Shown here piece after piece: positions 9,053 through 17,413 of a stretch of 64,000 nt of DNA. Below the pieces are notes generated by a model. It was not told where the DNA came from. It was given only the letters and a program-made list of their open reading frames with translations, and ran no database searches. This DNA comes from Treponema sp. Lineage in GTDB: Bacteria; Spirochaetota; Spirochaetia; Treponematales; Treponemataceae. How positions within the stretch are numbered: position 1 is the first letter of the stretch; every line of letters starts with the position of its first letter. A program made the position numbers and the translations under genes. Location: positions 1 to 64,000 of the forward strand of contig JAKSTN010000012.1 in NCBI GenBank assembly GCA_024402535.1, read 5' to 3'.

Positions 9053-10009
9053 TTATAACATATTCTTTGATAAAATAAAATCGCCAATTATTTGTTTCAC
9101 TTTATCTTTATCCTCTTCACTTCCAGTAAAAGGAATATTTGTTTTAACGGGAAGATCACGGATATATGTATATTGTTTTTTTGCATATTTACAGGAATTA
9201 TGAATTATCATTTTCTTGATTTCTTCCACGTCCTGACTCATAAAAAACTCTCTGTATCCAATAGCCTGCATTCCAGGATCTTCCGGCAAAGCTCCGGAAG
9301 AAATCAAATTACGGACTTCTTTTTCAAGCCCCATCTCAAACATCAGTTCCACTCTTTGAGCAATGCGTTCAAAAAGGACTTCTCTAGGCGGTTCAAGAAT
9401 TACAGGACAGAATTCAAAGTCAGAACGGAAAGTTGCTGAAAGTTCAAATGAAGAACGGGGTTTTCCTGTAAGATAAAAAACTTCCAGGGCTCTTAAAATA
9501 CGGTATTCATCATTAGGATGGATTTTTTTTGCACTCAAAGGATCCTTTTCACAAAGTTCCTGGTATAAAACTTCCTTACCTTCTCTGGCGCAGCGTTCTT
9601 TCAGTTCATTACGAAGTTTCGGATCACTTTCAGGAGTTTCTGGAAGTCCCATTAAAAAAGCACGGATATAAAAACCAGTTCCACCAGCAACAACAGGTAT
9701 TTTCCCTCGCGCCCAGATATCACCACAAGCAGCATCTGCACAGGTAACAAAATCGGCTACCGAGAACTGATTTTTATAACTTGTCATATTAATTAAATGA
9801 TGTGGGATTTCTTCACAGAATAAAGGGTCAGGTTTTGCGGTTCCAATATCAAGTTCTTTATAAACGGCCATTGAATCTGCGCTGATAACTTCAGCCTTAC
9901 CGTTTAAAATAAAAGAACTGCCTGAATACGAGAATAAATCCCGCATCAAGGCAGTTTTTCCTGACGCCGTTGGAGCAAAAATTACAATAACCGGAGTTTT
10001 ATTTTGCAT
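9053..10009 (-). CDS. miaA: tRNA dimethylallyltransferase MiaA
   Basis: Adds a dimethylallyl group from DMAPP to A37 of tRNAs that read codons beginning with U. The N-terminal P-loop (IFAPTASGKTALM), the ISADSMAVYKELDIGTAKP segment, PHHLINMTSYKNQFSVADF and VAGGTGFYIRAFLMG are all typical. The C-terminal QAIGYREF and the basic KYAKKQYTYIRDL tRNA-binding helix are present. I prefer the ATG at 10009 (318 residues) to a TTG three codons upstream. It follows rpoZ by about 12 bases. Confidence 0.95.
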   Translation of the reverse strand: MQNKTPVIVIFAPTASGKTALMRDLFSYSGSSFILNGKAEVISADSMAVYKELDIGTAKPDPLFCEEIPHHLINMTSYKNQFSVADFVTCADAACGDIWARGKIPVVAGGTGFYIRAFLMGLPETPESDPKLRNELKERCAREGKEVLYQELCEKDPLSAKKIHPNDEYRILRALEVFYLTGKPRSSFELSATFRSDFEFCPVILEPPREVLFERIAQRVELMFEMGLEKEVRNLISSGALPEDPGMQAIGYREFFMSQDVEEIKKMIIHNSCKYAKKQYTYIRDLPVKTNIPFTGSEEDKDKVKQIIGDFILSKNML

Positions 10010-10021
10010 AAAGCTCAAAAA

Positions 10022-10222
10022 TTAGTTATCAGAATCTTCTACTCTGTATGTTACTTTTTCTCCGAAAAGCTGTTTTGCAGCAACACAAACATCTTTTCCT
10101 TCGTTTGCTTCAATTTCAGGGTCATTTACTTTTGCCATCTGAAAAGCACGGCGGCTTGCGGCAGCAGTAATTTCATAAACATTTCCATCAAATTTAACGA
10201 GTTCTTCCAAAGGGAAAATCAT
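10022..10222 (-). CDS. rpoZ: DNA-directed RNA polymerase subunit omega
   Basis: Small RNA polymerase subunit that chaperones the beta-prime subunit. The 66-residue product begins MIFPLEEL and contains the omega signature YEITAAASRRAFQM followed by a short acidic tail with VCVAAKQLFGEKVTYRV. A GTG two codons upstream is also possible. The GAGG lies 8 bases from the ATG at 10222 but only 2 from the GTG, so the ATG is chosen. It sits just behind the tRNA-Lys terminator and 12 bases before miaA, with little room for its own promoter. Confidence 0.85.
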   Translation of the reverse strand: MIFPLEELVKFDGNVYEITAAASRRAFQMAKVNDPEIEANEGKDVCVAAKQLFGEKVTYRVEDSDN

Positions 10223-10252
10223 GTACACGACCTCTTATTTTATTTTTTTTGC

Positions 10253-10280
10253 AAAAAAAAGCCTCTCTTTGGGAGAGGCT
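10253..10280 (-). terminator. Terminator after tRNA-Lys
   Basis: AGCCTCTC-ccaa-AGAGAGGCT followed by eight T on the minus strand, six bases beyond the tRNA 3' end. The stem is strong. Only about 30 bases separate it from the rpoZ start. Confidence 0.92.
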
Positions 10281-10285
10281 AAAAT

Positions 10286-10358
10286 TGAGCGACCGGAGGA
10301 TCGAACTCCGGACCCACAGATTAAGAGTCTGTTGCTCTACCAGCTGAGCTAGTCGCCC
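10286..10358 (-). tRNA. tRNA-Lys (anticodon CTT)
   Basis: The minus-strand sequence folds into a complete cloverleaf: acceptor GGGCGAC/GTCGCTC with one G-T pair, D-arm with AGCTCAGCTGGTAGAGC, anticodon stem ACAGA/TCTGT with loop CTCTTAA (anticodon CTT, reads AAG), and T-arm CCGGAGTTCGATCCTCCGG. The discriminator is A. The CCA end is not encoded. Confidence 0.97.
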
Positions 10359-10373
10359 GAAAAGATTGTTACA

Positions 10374-10402
10374 ACTATACCAAATCTGCTTACTATTGTC
10401 AA
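10374..10402 (-). promoter_or_regulatory. Sigma-70 promoter of tRNA-Lys
   Basis: On the minus strand TTGACA (10402-10397) and TATAGT (10379-10374) are separated by 17 bases, placing the transcript start a few bases before the mature tRNA 5' end. This is one of the best -35/-10 pairs in the window and is probably the main promoter for whatever is read through into rpoZ-miaA. Confidence 0.88.
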
Positions 10403-10429
10403 GCAAGCAAAATACTTTTTAATCAAATT

Positions 10430-10464
10430 TAAAAAGAAAAAGACCGCACTTTTTCAGTGCGGTC
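10430..10464 (-). terminator. Terminator after the CUT1 binding-protein gene
   Basis: GACCGCACT-gaaa-AGTGCGGTC followed by TTTTTCTTTTT on the minus strand, about 20 bases past the stop. Confidence 0.9.
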
Positions 10465-10483
10465 CCTCAGTCAATTATTAAGA

Positions 10484-11899
10484 CTAGCGGTTAGCTTCTT
10501 CAATAAGAGCCTGGAATGAGTTAGCAGTTTCTTCTACTGCTTCCTGCATTGTTTTGTATCCTGGGTAAACATTCCAGATGATGTTTCCGAGGTTCAGACC
10601 AGAAATCAGTGTATCGTAACGAACGATACCATTATCATTCATAAGCTGAAGTGTTTCATCTACAGCGCGTTCATCGCGGAAACGTGCATAGTAATCTTCT
10701 CTCCAAGAATCATCACCGTATCCTGGTGTTGGATCTGACCACAGGTCAAAGATTTTTGCAATGTTTTCAGCACGTTCTTTGTCGTAGCAGCCTGGAATTA
10801 CATATGTGTTATCATCATGGAGTGTCTTGTATTTTCCATCACCCTTTGGTCCCAGTGGGAAACATACAAATCCCCAGTCATCACGCATATCTTCAATGTT
10901 ACCTACACGGTATTCCTGGTCAGCCTGGAAAGCAACTTCACCATTCATAAATGAAGCGTACATCCAGTCCCAGTTTGCTCCTTCTGGAGCTGGTTTTTCA
11001 TAGTTCTGACACATTCTTGAAGCCCAGTTCATAGCTTCAACAGTTTTTTCATCACCACACATTGAGTAGTATTTTCCAGCACCGTCTTTTCCAATCCAAG
11101 AAGTTCCGTTTGACATAACTGCCAGGTGACAGAATTCTGTAGAAAGGTTTGCCATACCATATGTATCCATTACACCATCGTTATCAATATCACGAGTTGT
11201 TGCTTTCAGCATTTTTTCAAAAGCATCCCATGTCCATGTTCCAGCAGCCTGCATATCATAGATTGAATCTGGATCAATATTTGCTTCTTTAAGAAGACGT
11301 TTATTGAAGAATACACCACCACGTGGTTCAGGACGGATTGGACGACATCCATAGAAAGAACTTCCTTTTGCTGTTTTATCCTGAACAGATTTAACCCATT
11401 TGCTGTTATTCCAATTTATAGATTTGATTGAAGACAGATCATAGAAAAGATTTGCTTTAAGACCAGCAGAAATAGAACGACCATCAATGATGAATACATA
11501 GTTTTCATCTCCGCCTGTTGTACAGAAGTTTGCAACTGTCTGTGGGTGTGAACCCCATCCACCAATACCAACCTGATCAATTTCACAGTTGTATGTATTC
11601 ATAACAAACTGACGGAATTTTTTTCCGTCTTCTTCAACTGGTGATTTTGAAGCTTCATTCTGGAGACCGTTTGCACTTGACCACCAGTCAGCTACAACAA
11701 CTGACATTCCATCAAAGTCCCAAACTTTGCCCTTTGAATTCTTCTGAACAACATAGCCAGCTTTCTTGAACTGAGTTTCAAGCTGTTTAGACTGAGCTTT
11801 CTGTTCTTTTGTCATCTTTTTTGGTTTAGCAGAAACTGCAGATACAGCAATAAGAGCTGTAAGACCAGCTGCCAATACTTTTTTTGTAGTAATAAGCAT
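10484..11899 (-). CDS. CUT1 sugar ABC transporter substrate-binding protein
   Basis: Periplasmic solute-binding protein of the MalE/family-1 type, expected to deliver an oligosaccharide to the adjacent permeases. A signal peptide (KKVLAAGLTALIAVSAVSA, cleavage before KPKK) lacks a lipobox, so the protein is probably free in the periplasm. Family features include RGGVFFNKRLLKEANIDP, GTWTWDAFEKMLKATT, DIDNDGVMDTYG and FMNGEVAFQADQEY; aromatic residues are abundant, as in sugar sites. Start: the ATG at 11899 has AGGAGG 7 bases upstream, which rules against a longer frame to 11923. It is the last gene of the ABC locus but has its own promoter and terminator, as is common for highly expressed binding proteins. 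Confidence 0.9.
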   Translation of the reverse strand: MLITTKKVLAAGLTALIAVSAVSAKPKKMTKEQKAQSKQLETQFKKAGYVVQKNSKGKVWDFDGMSVVVADWWSSANGLQNEASKSPVEEDGKKFRQFVMNTYNCEIDQVGIGGWGSHPQTVANFCTTGGDENYVFIIDGRSISAGLKANLFYDLSSIKSINWNNSKWVKSVQDKTAKGSSFYGCRPIRPEPRGGVFFNKRLLKEANIDPDSIYDMQAAGTWTWDAFEKMLKATTRDIDNDGVMDTYGMANLSTEFCHLAVMSNGTSWIGKDGAGKYYSMCGDEKTVEAMNWASRMCQNYEKPAPEGANWDWMYASFMNGEVAFQADQEYRVGNIEDMRDDWGFVCFPLGPKGDGKYKTLHDDNTYVIPGCYDKERAENIAKIFDLWSDPTPGYGDDSWREDYYARFRDERAVDETLQLMNDNGIVRYDTLISGLNLGNIIWNVYPGYKTMQEAVEETANSFQALIEEANR

Positions 11900-11945
11900 T
11901 ATTTTCCTCCTATGCATATTCACATAACAAACTTTAGTTTTTTTA

Positions 11946-11973
11946 ATTATAACATCTATTTTTGTAAAAGCAA
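11946..11973 (-). promoter_or_regulatory. Promoter of the CUT1 binding-protein gene
   Basis: TTGCTT and TATAAT with a 16-base spacer on the minus strand, about 47 bases before the start codon and downstream of the preceding terminator. Confidence 0.65.
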
Positions 11974-12015
11974 AAAATATTGCTTATTTTCTTATTAACA
12001 TACTAGAATTCCCCT

Positions 12016-12047
12016 AAAAAAAAACCGCACCTGGGAACAGGTGCGGT
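12016..12047 (-). terminator. Terminator ending the eight-gene CUT1 operon
   Basis: Perfect 10-bp stem ACCGCACCTG-ttcc-CAGGTGCGGT followed by nine T on the minus strand, between the last permease gene and the separately expressed binding-protein gene. Confidence 0.93.
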
Positions 12048-12085
12048 AAGATTGTTTTACTAAAACCGATATTTCAGGATTATTT

Positions 12086-13081
12086 TTATTCCTTCATACC
12101 AGAAGCTGTAAGGCTTTCTACAAACAGATTCTGTGCGAAGAGATACAGGATAAGCAGAGGAATAAGTGTCAGAAGAACACCTGTTGAAACAACTGCATTT
12201 GTATAACCTGTTGTAACAGTTGGAGTACCATAAGTATTAAGCATGTACTGTGCAAAACGGTCCCCAAGAGCTGCTACCTGAATTGAAAGCATCTTGATTT
12301 TTCCAAGGAACAGTTCTGTATAGAAACTGTCTGTCCACTGCCATACGAAAGAGAACAGGAAACAAGATGTAAGAATTGGTTTTGCTCCTGGAATCATAAT
12401 CTTAAAGAATGTTACAAATGAATTACATCCATCAACATATGCAGCTTCTTCCAATTCAAATGGGAATCCCATGAAATACTGACGGATCATGAAGATATAA
12501 AGACCATCTTTAAGACCCATACATGTGAAACACATGAGAACATATGGAATCATAGAGTTACGAAGGTTCAGTGTTGCTCCAAAGAACTTAAAGAAGCGGA
12601 AATGGAGGAACAAAGAAGTTGAGATTGTCTGTGGCGGAATAACAATTACCAGAATAACACAGAAGAACCAGAACTTTTTGAACGGAAAGTCAAAACGACT
12701 GAATCCGTAACCAACCAGCGAACACATAAGAACCTGAATTGCAGAAACAAGAACTGAAACCCAGATTGTATTAAACAATGCAGGTTTGAAATCCATAACT
12801 GCAGCTGCAATCTTCCAGTTTAATACAGACCAGTTTTTAGGCAAAACAATAATAGTTGTATCATAAAGGTCTCTTTCAGCCATGAAACTGAATGACAGTT
12901 TATTAAGAATTGGCTGAAGAATCATAAAACACATACCAAACAAAAGAATGGCACGGAAAATTGAAAGAGCATATTTTTTGCTGGTTTCTCTAAGAAGAAT
13001 TCCTCCGGAAGCCTCATTGCGTTCCCAGAATGAACGTTTCTTAGCTACTACAGCAGTGTTTGTTTTTTCTTTTCTACTCAT
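12086..13081 (-). CDS. CUT1 ABC transporter permease, MalG type (pair A)
   Basis: Inner-membrane subunit of a carbohydrate importer. Six hydrophobic segments follow a charged N-terminus. The ATPase-coupling EAA loop is clear: FELEEAAYVDGCNSFVTFFKIMIPGAKP, the usual EAA-G-IP spacing. The C-terminus ends ESLTASGMKE, typical of the MalG branch. Length of 331 is slightly above normal because of the N-terminal extension. Its start overlaps the stop of the MalF-type partner by 8 bases, so the two are translationally coupled. No ATP-binding gene is nearby, so a shared ATPase of the MsmK/UgpC kind elsewhere is expected. Confidence 0.92.
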   Translation of the reverse strand: MSRKEKTNTAVVAKKRSFWERNEASGGILLRETSKKYALSIFRAILLFGMCFMILQPILNKLSFSFMAERDLYDTTIIVLPKNWSVLNWKIAAAVMDFKPALFNTIWVSVLVSAIQVLMCSLVGYGFSRFDFPFKKFWFFCVILVIVIPPQTISTSLFLHFRFFKFFGATLNLRNSMIPYVLMCFTCMGLKDGLYIFMIRQYFMGFPFELEEAAYVDGCNSFVTFFKIMIPGAKPILTSCFLFSFVWQWTDSFYTELFLGKIKMLSIQVAALGDRFAQYMLNTYGTPTVTTGYTNAVVSTGVLLTLIPLLILYLFAQNLFVESLTASGMKE

Positions 13082-14003
13082 TTTTATACACCACCTTAGA
13101 AATAATCAGTGAGCTCAAACCAATGAAAAGCATAACTACGATGAAGTAAATCCATGCTAAAGCAGAACTGTATCCGTAGTTAAGATAAACAATCATCTGT
13201 TCATTGATTTTTGACATAATCTGGTTGTCGGTCTTCATGAAGAAGTCAACAATTGTGTAAATCCAACATACAAGCATAAGAGGACTAACCATTGGAACTG
13301 TTACTTTCCAAAGGCTTTCCCATGATGTACAACCTTCCATAGATGCAGCTTCATACATACTTGGTGAAATATTCTGAAGTCCTGACAGGAAGATAATAAT
13401 CTGGATACCAGATGCCATTGCTACGTCGTAAATACCATCAATGATTTCAAAAACCTTTTTGAATACTTTTCCTGAAATTCCGTTAACACCACCAGTGTTA
13501 GAAACGAGGATTTTTTCAAGAACATCAGTAATAGTATTTGAGCGACCCGATTCTTCAATTGTATCCTTAAGAGATGCAAGAAGTGAGTTGTTGTATTCAA
13601 GACCAACAAGAACACCTGAAGAAAGAATAACACAAAGGAAGAAGATAGAACGTACCATAGCACGTCCCTTAAACTTCTGGTTCAGAATCAAAGCAACAAA
13701 GAAACTGAAAACGATTGTAGCCAGAGACTGGAAGAACATAGTTCCGATAGTTTCTGTAAGCATACGGTTGAATTCAGGGTCAATTGTCAGAGCACGAACA
13801 TAATGTCCGAACTTGTTCAATTCCATATTGAACCCTTGTGGTGTAAGTTCAACATTACAAAGACTCATATAAAGTGACTGAGCAAGAGGCTTTATCATGA
13901 AGAACACAAATCCAATAATAAAAGGACAAATAAATGCATATCCAATGATTGCACGATGTCCTAAAAGACCGATCTTCTTTTTCTTGAAAATCTTAAATTT
14001 CAT
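13074..14003 (-). CDS. CUT1 ABC transporter permease, MalF type (pair A)
   Basis: Partner permease of pair A, 309 residues. It begins with a basic segment (KFKIFKKKKIGLLGHRAIIGYAFICPF), has about six membrane segments and the coupling loop SPSMYEAASMEGCTSWESLWKVTVPMVSP. A soluble insertion of about 50 residues (LKDTIEESGRSNTITDVLEK ... VNGISGK) lies between membrane segments, longer than in typical LplB/UgpA proteins. Its start codon overlaps the stop of the DUF5696-type gene (TAATG). Confidence 0.9.
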   Translation of the reverse strand: MKFKIFKKKKIGLLGHRAIIGYAFICPFIIGFVFFMIKPLAQSLYMSLCNVELTPQGFNMELNKFGHYVRALTIDPEFNRMLTETIGTMFFQSLATIVFSFFVALILNQKFKGRAMVRSIFFLCVILSSGVLVGLEYNNSLLASLKDTIEESGRSNTITDVLEKILVSNTGGVNGISGKVFKKVFEIIDGIYDVAMASGIQIIIFLSGLQNISPSMYEAASMEGCTSWESLWKVTVPMVSPLMLVCWIYTIVDFFMKTDNQIMSKINEQMIVYLNYGYSSALAWIYFIVVMLFIGLSSLIISKVVYKNE

Positions 14004-16714
14004 TATTTAGCCTCCACTTTATAATCACGGGACGGTACAACAAAACCATTGTCAGTTGTAAAGTCTGTATAACCAAAGTTTACATAAACTTTATAACCGT
14101 TTTCAAATGTTGTACAAGTTACAGCATCAGAAAGGTATTTGTGATCGTCGATTCTTGAACCTACAACTTTTCCAAGTTTTGAGTTGTATTCAGCATAGAT
14201 TGATTCAAGTCTTCCTTCCCAGTTATCAAAGTTAGATGCGTAGTATTCAGTATAGAATGTATCCTGAAGTTTCTTTTCACTTGCATTCATAAATGTGAAG
14301 TAAAGAGCTGAACCAGATTCTGCGGCTTCAAGAATGCCCTGTTTATTTTCAGGAGCAAGGTTGATTGGTGAACCGGCAAAATTAATATTTCCGTGAAGAG
14401 CAATCTGATAGAACGGTACTGATTTATCAAGAATTGCATATTCATTACCATGCATAACCATATTTGTAATAAAGTCAGCAGAAGCAACAGAATAAGAGTT
14501 TCCAGCATTTACCATAACACCAAGATTCTTTTCTTTAATTGATTCAAATTCTGCAACCTGCATGTCTTTTGACTGAGAACGGCTAATTTTAGCACGGTTA
14601 TTGTAGTCAGAAGAAAGAAGATATCCGTTATCGTGGAATGAAACCCCGTCAACTTTTGCTTTTACAGCATCTTTTCCAAGTCTTTCTACAATTTTCTGAG
14701 TTACAGAAGGCTTAAGCAGATAATAAGTATCGCGTGTATCAAGTTTTCCATAGAAAACAGGTGAATATTCACTGATTTCACAGACTTCAGAACTTGCAAA
14801 ACGTGCAGGATCCTTAAAGCGGTTGAATCCGCCAAAGAAACCAGTTCTGTTAGAGAACTGAACTGTTGCATCAAGGTAAAGTTTTGAATCACTTTCAGAA
14901 GCTTTCTTTACCATTTTATTAAATGCAGATTTTCCACCCAGCTGTTTAATGTATTTTACTTTTGTAAGAAGCTGCTGACGAACACCGCCGTTAATGAAAC
15001 CAGTAAGTTTATAAGAAGTATTCTTAATACCATCTTTTTCAATACGATTCATAATTTCAGAAGCTTCTTTATATGAAGTAAGTTTATAAGGTCTTGTTTT
15101 TGGAATACCAAGAACCTGCTGAACTTTATCAACAGCACCAATTACTTCAACTGCAACAGGAACATCTTTATCTTTTACGCTTGTACCATTTCCGAAAAGG
15201 AATGATCTGTAGGCTTTAGCCATATCAACATAAGAGTTTCCGTTTACAAAAGTATAAATCTGAGAAATAGACTCACCAGGAGTAAGTCCTCTTTCATATG
15301 CATACTGAGTATTAATGTTACGAGATGAAGCTTCATACTGTTCACCGTGAATCATTTTGTATTCAGCATAAACATAGTTATATGAACTCATGCGTCCGCC
15401 AACATCAGCATTGATACCAGCATATACAGCGCCTTTATCAATAATAGAAATAAAGCTTGAATCACCGTTTGAAATACCGAATACAGGGAATGCAGCGCGT
15501 GTTTCTGTCATAACAGCTTTACGGTCTGTTGCATAGTCCCATCCGTAAATATCAGCAAAGTAAGCATTCTGCTTTGTTTTTCCATTGTTGAAATTGATGA
15601 TTGATCCGCCTCCCTCTGGAACAAAGAGGAAACCTTCATCATCTGCACCACCACATCCAAAATATGGAAGAACAGAAAGTCTGATAATTGGGAAATCAGT
15701 TTTGTAAGAAATCTTATCAAATGGAACATCAACAATAAGCTTGTCTCCGTCCAGTTTGTAAACAACAGTTACGTTGAAACCTGGAACATTTTTTGCTTTT
15801 GCTCCAGCATACATTTCCAGGTCTTTCTGGAAATCTTCCATTGTGTAACCGTATTTTTCAAAGATTCCCTGAACCTTTTCCTTAAGATAAGTCTGAACGT
15901 TATCACGGATAAGATAAATTGCTTCATTTTTGAGCATTGGGTAATCTTTCATCAACTGGCCTACATCATCAGAAGGAAGGAAAGTTCCATCTTCAAGACG
16001 ACGGTAATTTGACTTAACAGAACGCTGTTCAGATTTGCTCATCTTTTCAAGCCATGCATCCATATCAGCTTCTGTAATAGCCATTGGATAAATGTAAACA
16101 GTTTCGATTTCACCAATTGAGTAATTTACAGTAATTTCATTACCTTTCTTTTCAATTTCATAAACTTTTTTCTCAACAGAAGAAGAATAGAAATCGTAAA
16201 GAGTATCAACACCGTTTTCTGTTGAATACTTCAAAAGGAATGGAGACTGCAGATTGTTACGTTCCTTTACAAGAGCAAGTTTATCTTTACTTGCATCAGC
16301 AGGATTTGAATACCAGACTTTACCAGTATCTTTCTGAGTAACAGTGAAAGTTGTTGTAAGTGGATCCAGTTCCAGTTTAAGTTTGTTATTTTCAAGAACA
16401 TAACTTGCTGGCTGACCTTCAGCTTTGAAATCATAACGAACAACATTAGTAAGATTAACTGACTGAACGTTTGCAAGTCTGATTGCAAGGTATACAACGA
16501 AAGCAATTACAACAGCCCAGATACCAAGACGAACATAAAATCCTGTAGTTGGTTTGTGGAACTCAAATTTCTTTGTTTTCATTGGTTTTGGACGACCAAT
16601 ATAACCTTCCGGCATCTGCTTTTTAGCTTTTTTTGCCTTTGGTTCTTTTGGAGCCTTAACCTTTTTTTCTTTTATTTCTTTAACCTGTTCGGTTTTTGGT
16701 TCTTTAGTTTTCAT
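14003..16714 (-). CDS. Membrane-anchored DUF5696-type protein, possible glycoside hydrolase
   Basis: Protein of 903 residues without a characterised function that I know. It has a Lys/Glu/Pro-rich cytoplasmic tail, one membrane helix at about 60-82, then a large periplasmic part. The first ~400 residues look beta-rich. The second half has a TIM-barrel-like alternation with SYKLTGFINGGVRQQLLTK, KLYLDATVQFSNRTGFFGGF, VDGVSFHDNGYLLSSDYNN and GVMVNAGNSYSVASADFITN, resembling glycoside-hydrolase-like DUF5696 proteins. Aspartates in the LYLDATVQ and FHDNG strands are the best active-site candidates, by inference only. AGGAG stands 8 bases before the ATG at 16714. It lies between the YIP1-type gene and permease pair A, so it probably trims or senses the glycan imported here. 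Confidence 0.72.
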   Translation of the reverse strand: MKTKEPKTEQVKEIKEKKVKAPKEPKAKKAKKQMPEGYIGRPKPMKTKKFEFHKPTTGFYVRLGIWAVVIAFVVYLAIRLANVQSVNLTNVVRYDFKAEGQPASYVLENNKLKLELDPLTTTFTVTQKDTGKVWYSNPADASKDKLALVKERNNLQSPFLLKYSTENGVDTLYDFYSSSVEKKVYEIEKKGNEITVNYSIGEIETVYIYPMAITEADMDAWLEKMSKSEQRSVKSNYRRLEDGTFLPSDDVGQLMKDYPMLKNEAIYLIRDNVQTYLKEKVQGIFEKYGYTMEDFQKDLEMYAGAKAKNVPGFNVTVVYKLDGDKLIVDVPFDKISYKTDFPIIRLSVLPYFGCGGADDEGFLFVPEGGGSIINFNNGKTKQNAYFADIYGWDYATDRKAVMTETRAAFPVFGISNGDSSFISIIDKGAVYAGINADVGGRMSSYNYVYAEYKMIHGEQYEASSRNINTQYAYERGLTPGESISQIYTFVNGNSYVDMAKAYRSFLFGNGTSVKDKDVPVAVEVIGAVDKVQQVLGIPKTRPYKLTSYKEASEIMNRIEKDGIKNTSYKLTGFINGGVRQQLLTKVKYIKQLGGKSAFNKMVKKASESDSKLYLDATVQFSNRTGFFGGFNRFKDPARFASSEVCEISEYSPVFYGKLDTRDTYYLLKPSVTQKIVERLGKDAVKAKVDGVSFHDNGYLLSSDYNNRAKISRSQSKDMQVAEFESIKEKNLGVMVNAGNSYSVASADFITNMVMHGNEYAILDKSVPFYQIALHGNINFAGSPINLAPENKQGILEAAESGSALYFTFMNASEKKLQDTFYTEYYASNFDNWEGRLESIYAEYNSKLGKVVGSRIDDHKYLSDAVTCTTFENGYKVYVNFGYTDFTTDNGFVVPSRDYKVEAK

Positions 16715-16735
16715 CAAAAGTACTCCTAAGCCTAA

Positions 16736-17413
16736 TCAGTTCAATCGGAACATAATTTCTTTTGCGAGTGAAACGAAATATGCTACACCCTGAGAAATCA
16801 TACTGAAGAACAAAAGCATAATGAAAATGAATACAAGCATACCGAATACTGTGAAGATCATGAACAGGAAAGTTTTTCCTGCACTGTATGAGTGAATCAT
16901 CATCATTGCCATATAAATCAACAACAGAGCCCACATAAGTGACAAGTCATTGAAAACCGTATAGAAAGCACCTTCTTCAACAGTAACAAAGTTACTGAGA
17001 ATGATCATAGGAATCTGCAGAAGGATATATGGTGTAAGAGCATAAGCTGTACCCATATATATTTCTCCAAGGCGACCTTTTCCGTCGAACAGAGTAGTAA
17101 CACCCCAGTTACAGATACAGAAAATTACCAGAGGAAGAAGAATAGTTGCAAACTCAAGGAAAATATTTACTTTCTGCCACTGTGTATCAAGGAAAAGCAT
17201 TCCTGTATAGCGAAGCTTCCAGATATGTGTCAGCATAGTAAGAATTACCAGTGTATTTGCAGCGGCATAAGAACCGCGCTTTGCGTGTGTAAGATCCCAG
17301 AATCCGTCAGCCGGATGGAAAATTACATAAAAAGCATATTTAAGAGTAGAAAGATAACGGGTATATGTTTCTTTCTGACTTAATTTTGCGAATTTTTTAG
17401 TGATATAACTCAT
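16736..17413 (-). CDS. YIP1-family integral membrane protein
   Basis: Polytopic inner-membrane protein of 225 residues with about five hydrophobic segments. The N-terminal YTRYLSTLKYAFYVIFHPADGFWDLTHAKRG reads like the entry of Yip1-domain proteins, followed by VIFCICNWGVTTLFDGKGRLGEIYMGTAYALTPYI, which is characteristic of that family. The bacterial role is not known. The ATG at 17413 overlaps the upstream stop (ATGA) and has GGGAG about 11 bases upstream; a second ATG at 17431 lacks a ribosome site. Its place between two ABC permease pairs suggests an accessory membrane subunit, which is inference. Confidence 0.75.
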   Translation of the reverse strand: MSYITKKFAKLSQKETYTRYLSTLKYAFYVIFHPADGFWDLTHAKRGSYAAANTLVILTMLTHIWKLRYTGMLFLDTQWQKVNIFLEFATILLPLVIFCICNWGVTTLFDGKGRLGEIYMGTAYALTPYILLQIPMIILSNFVTVEEGAFYTVFNDLSLMWALLLIYMAMMMIHSYSAGKTFLFMIFTVFGMLVFIFIMLLFFSMISQGVAYFVSLAKEIMFRLN

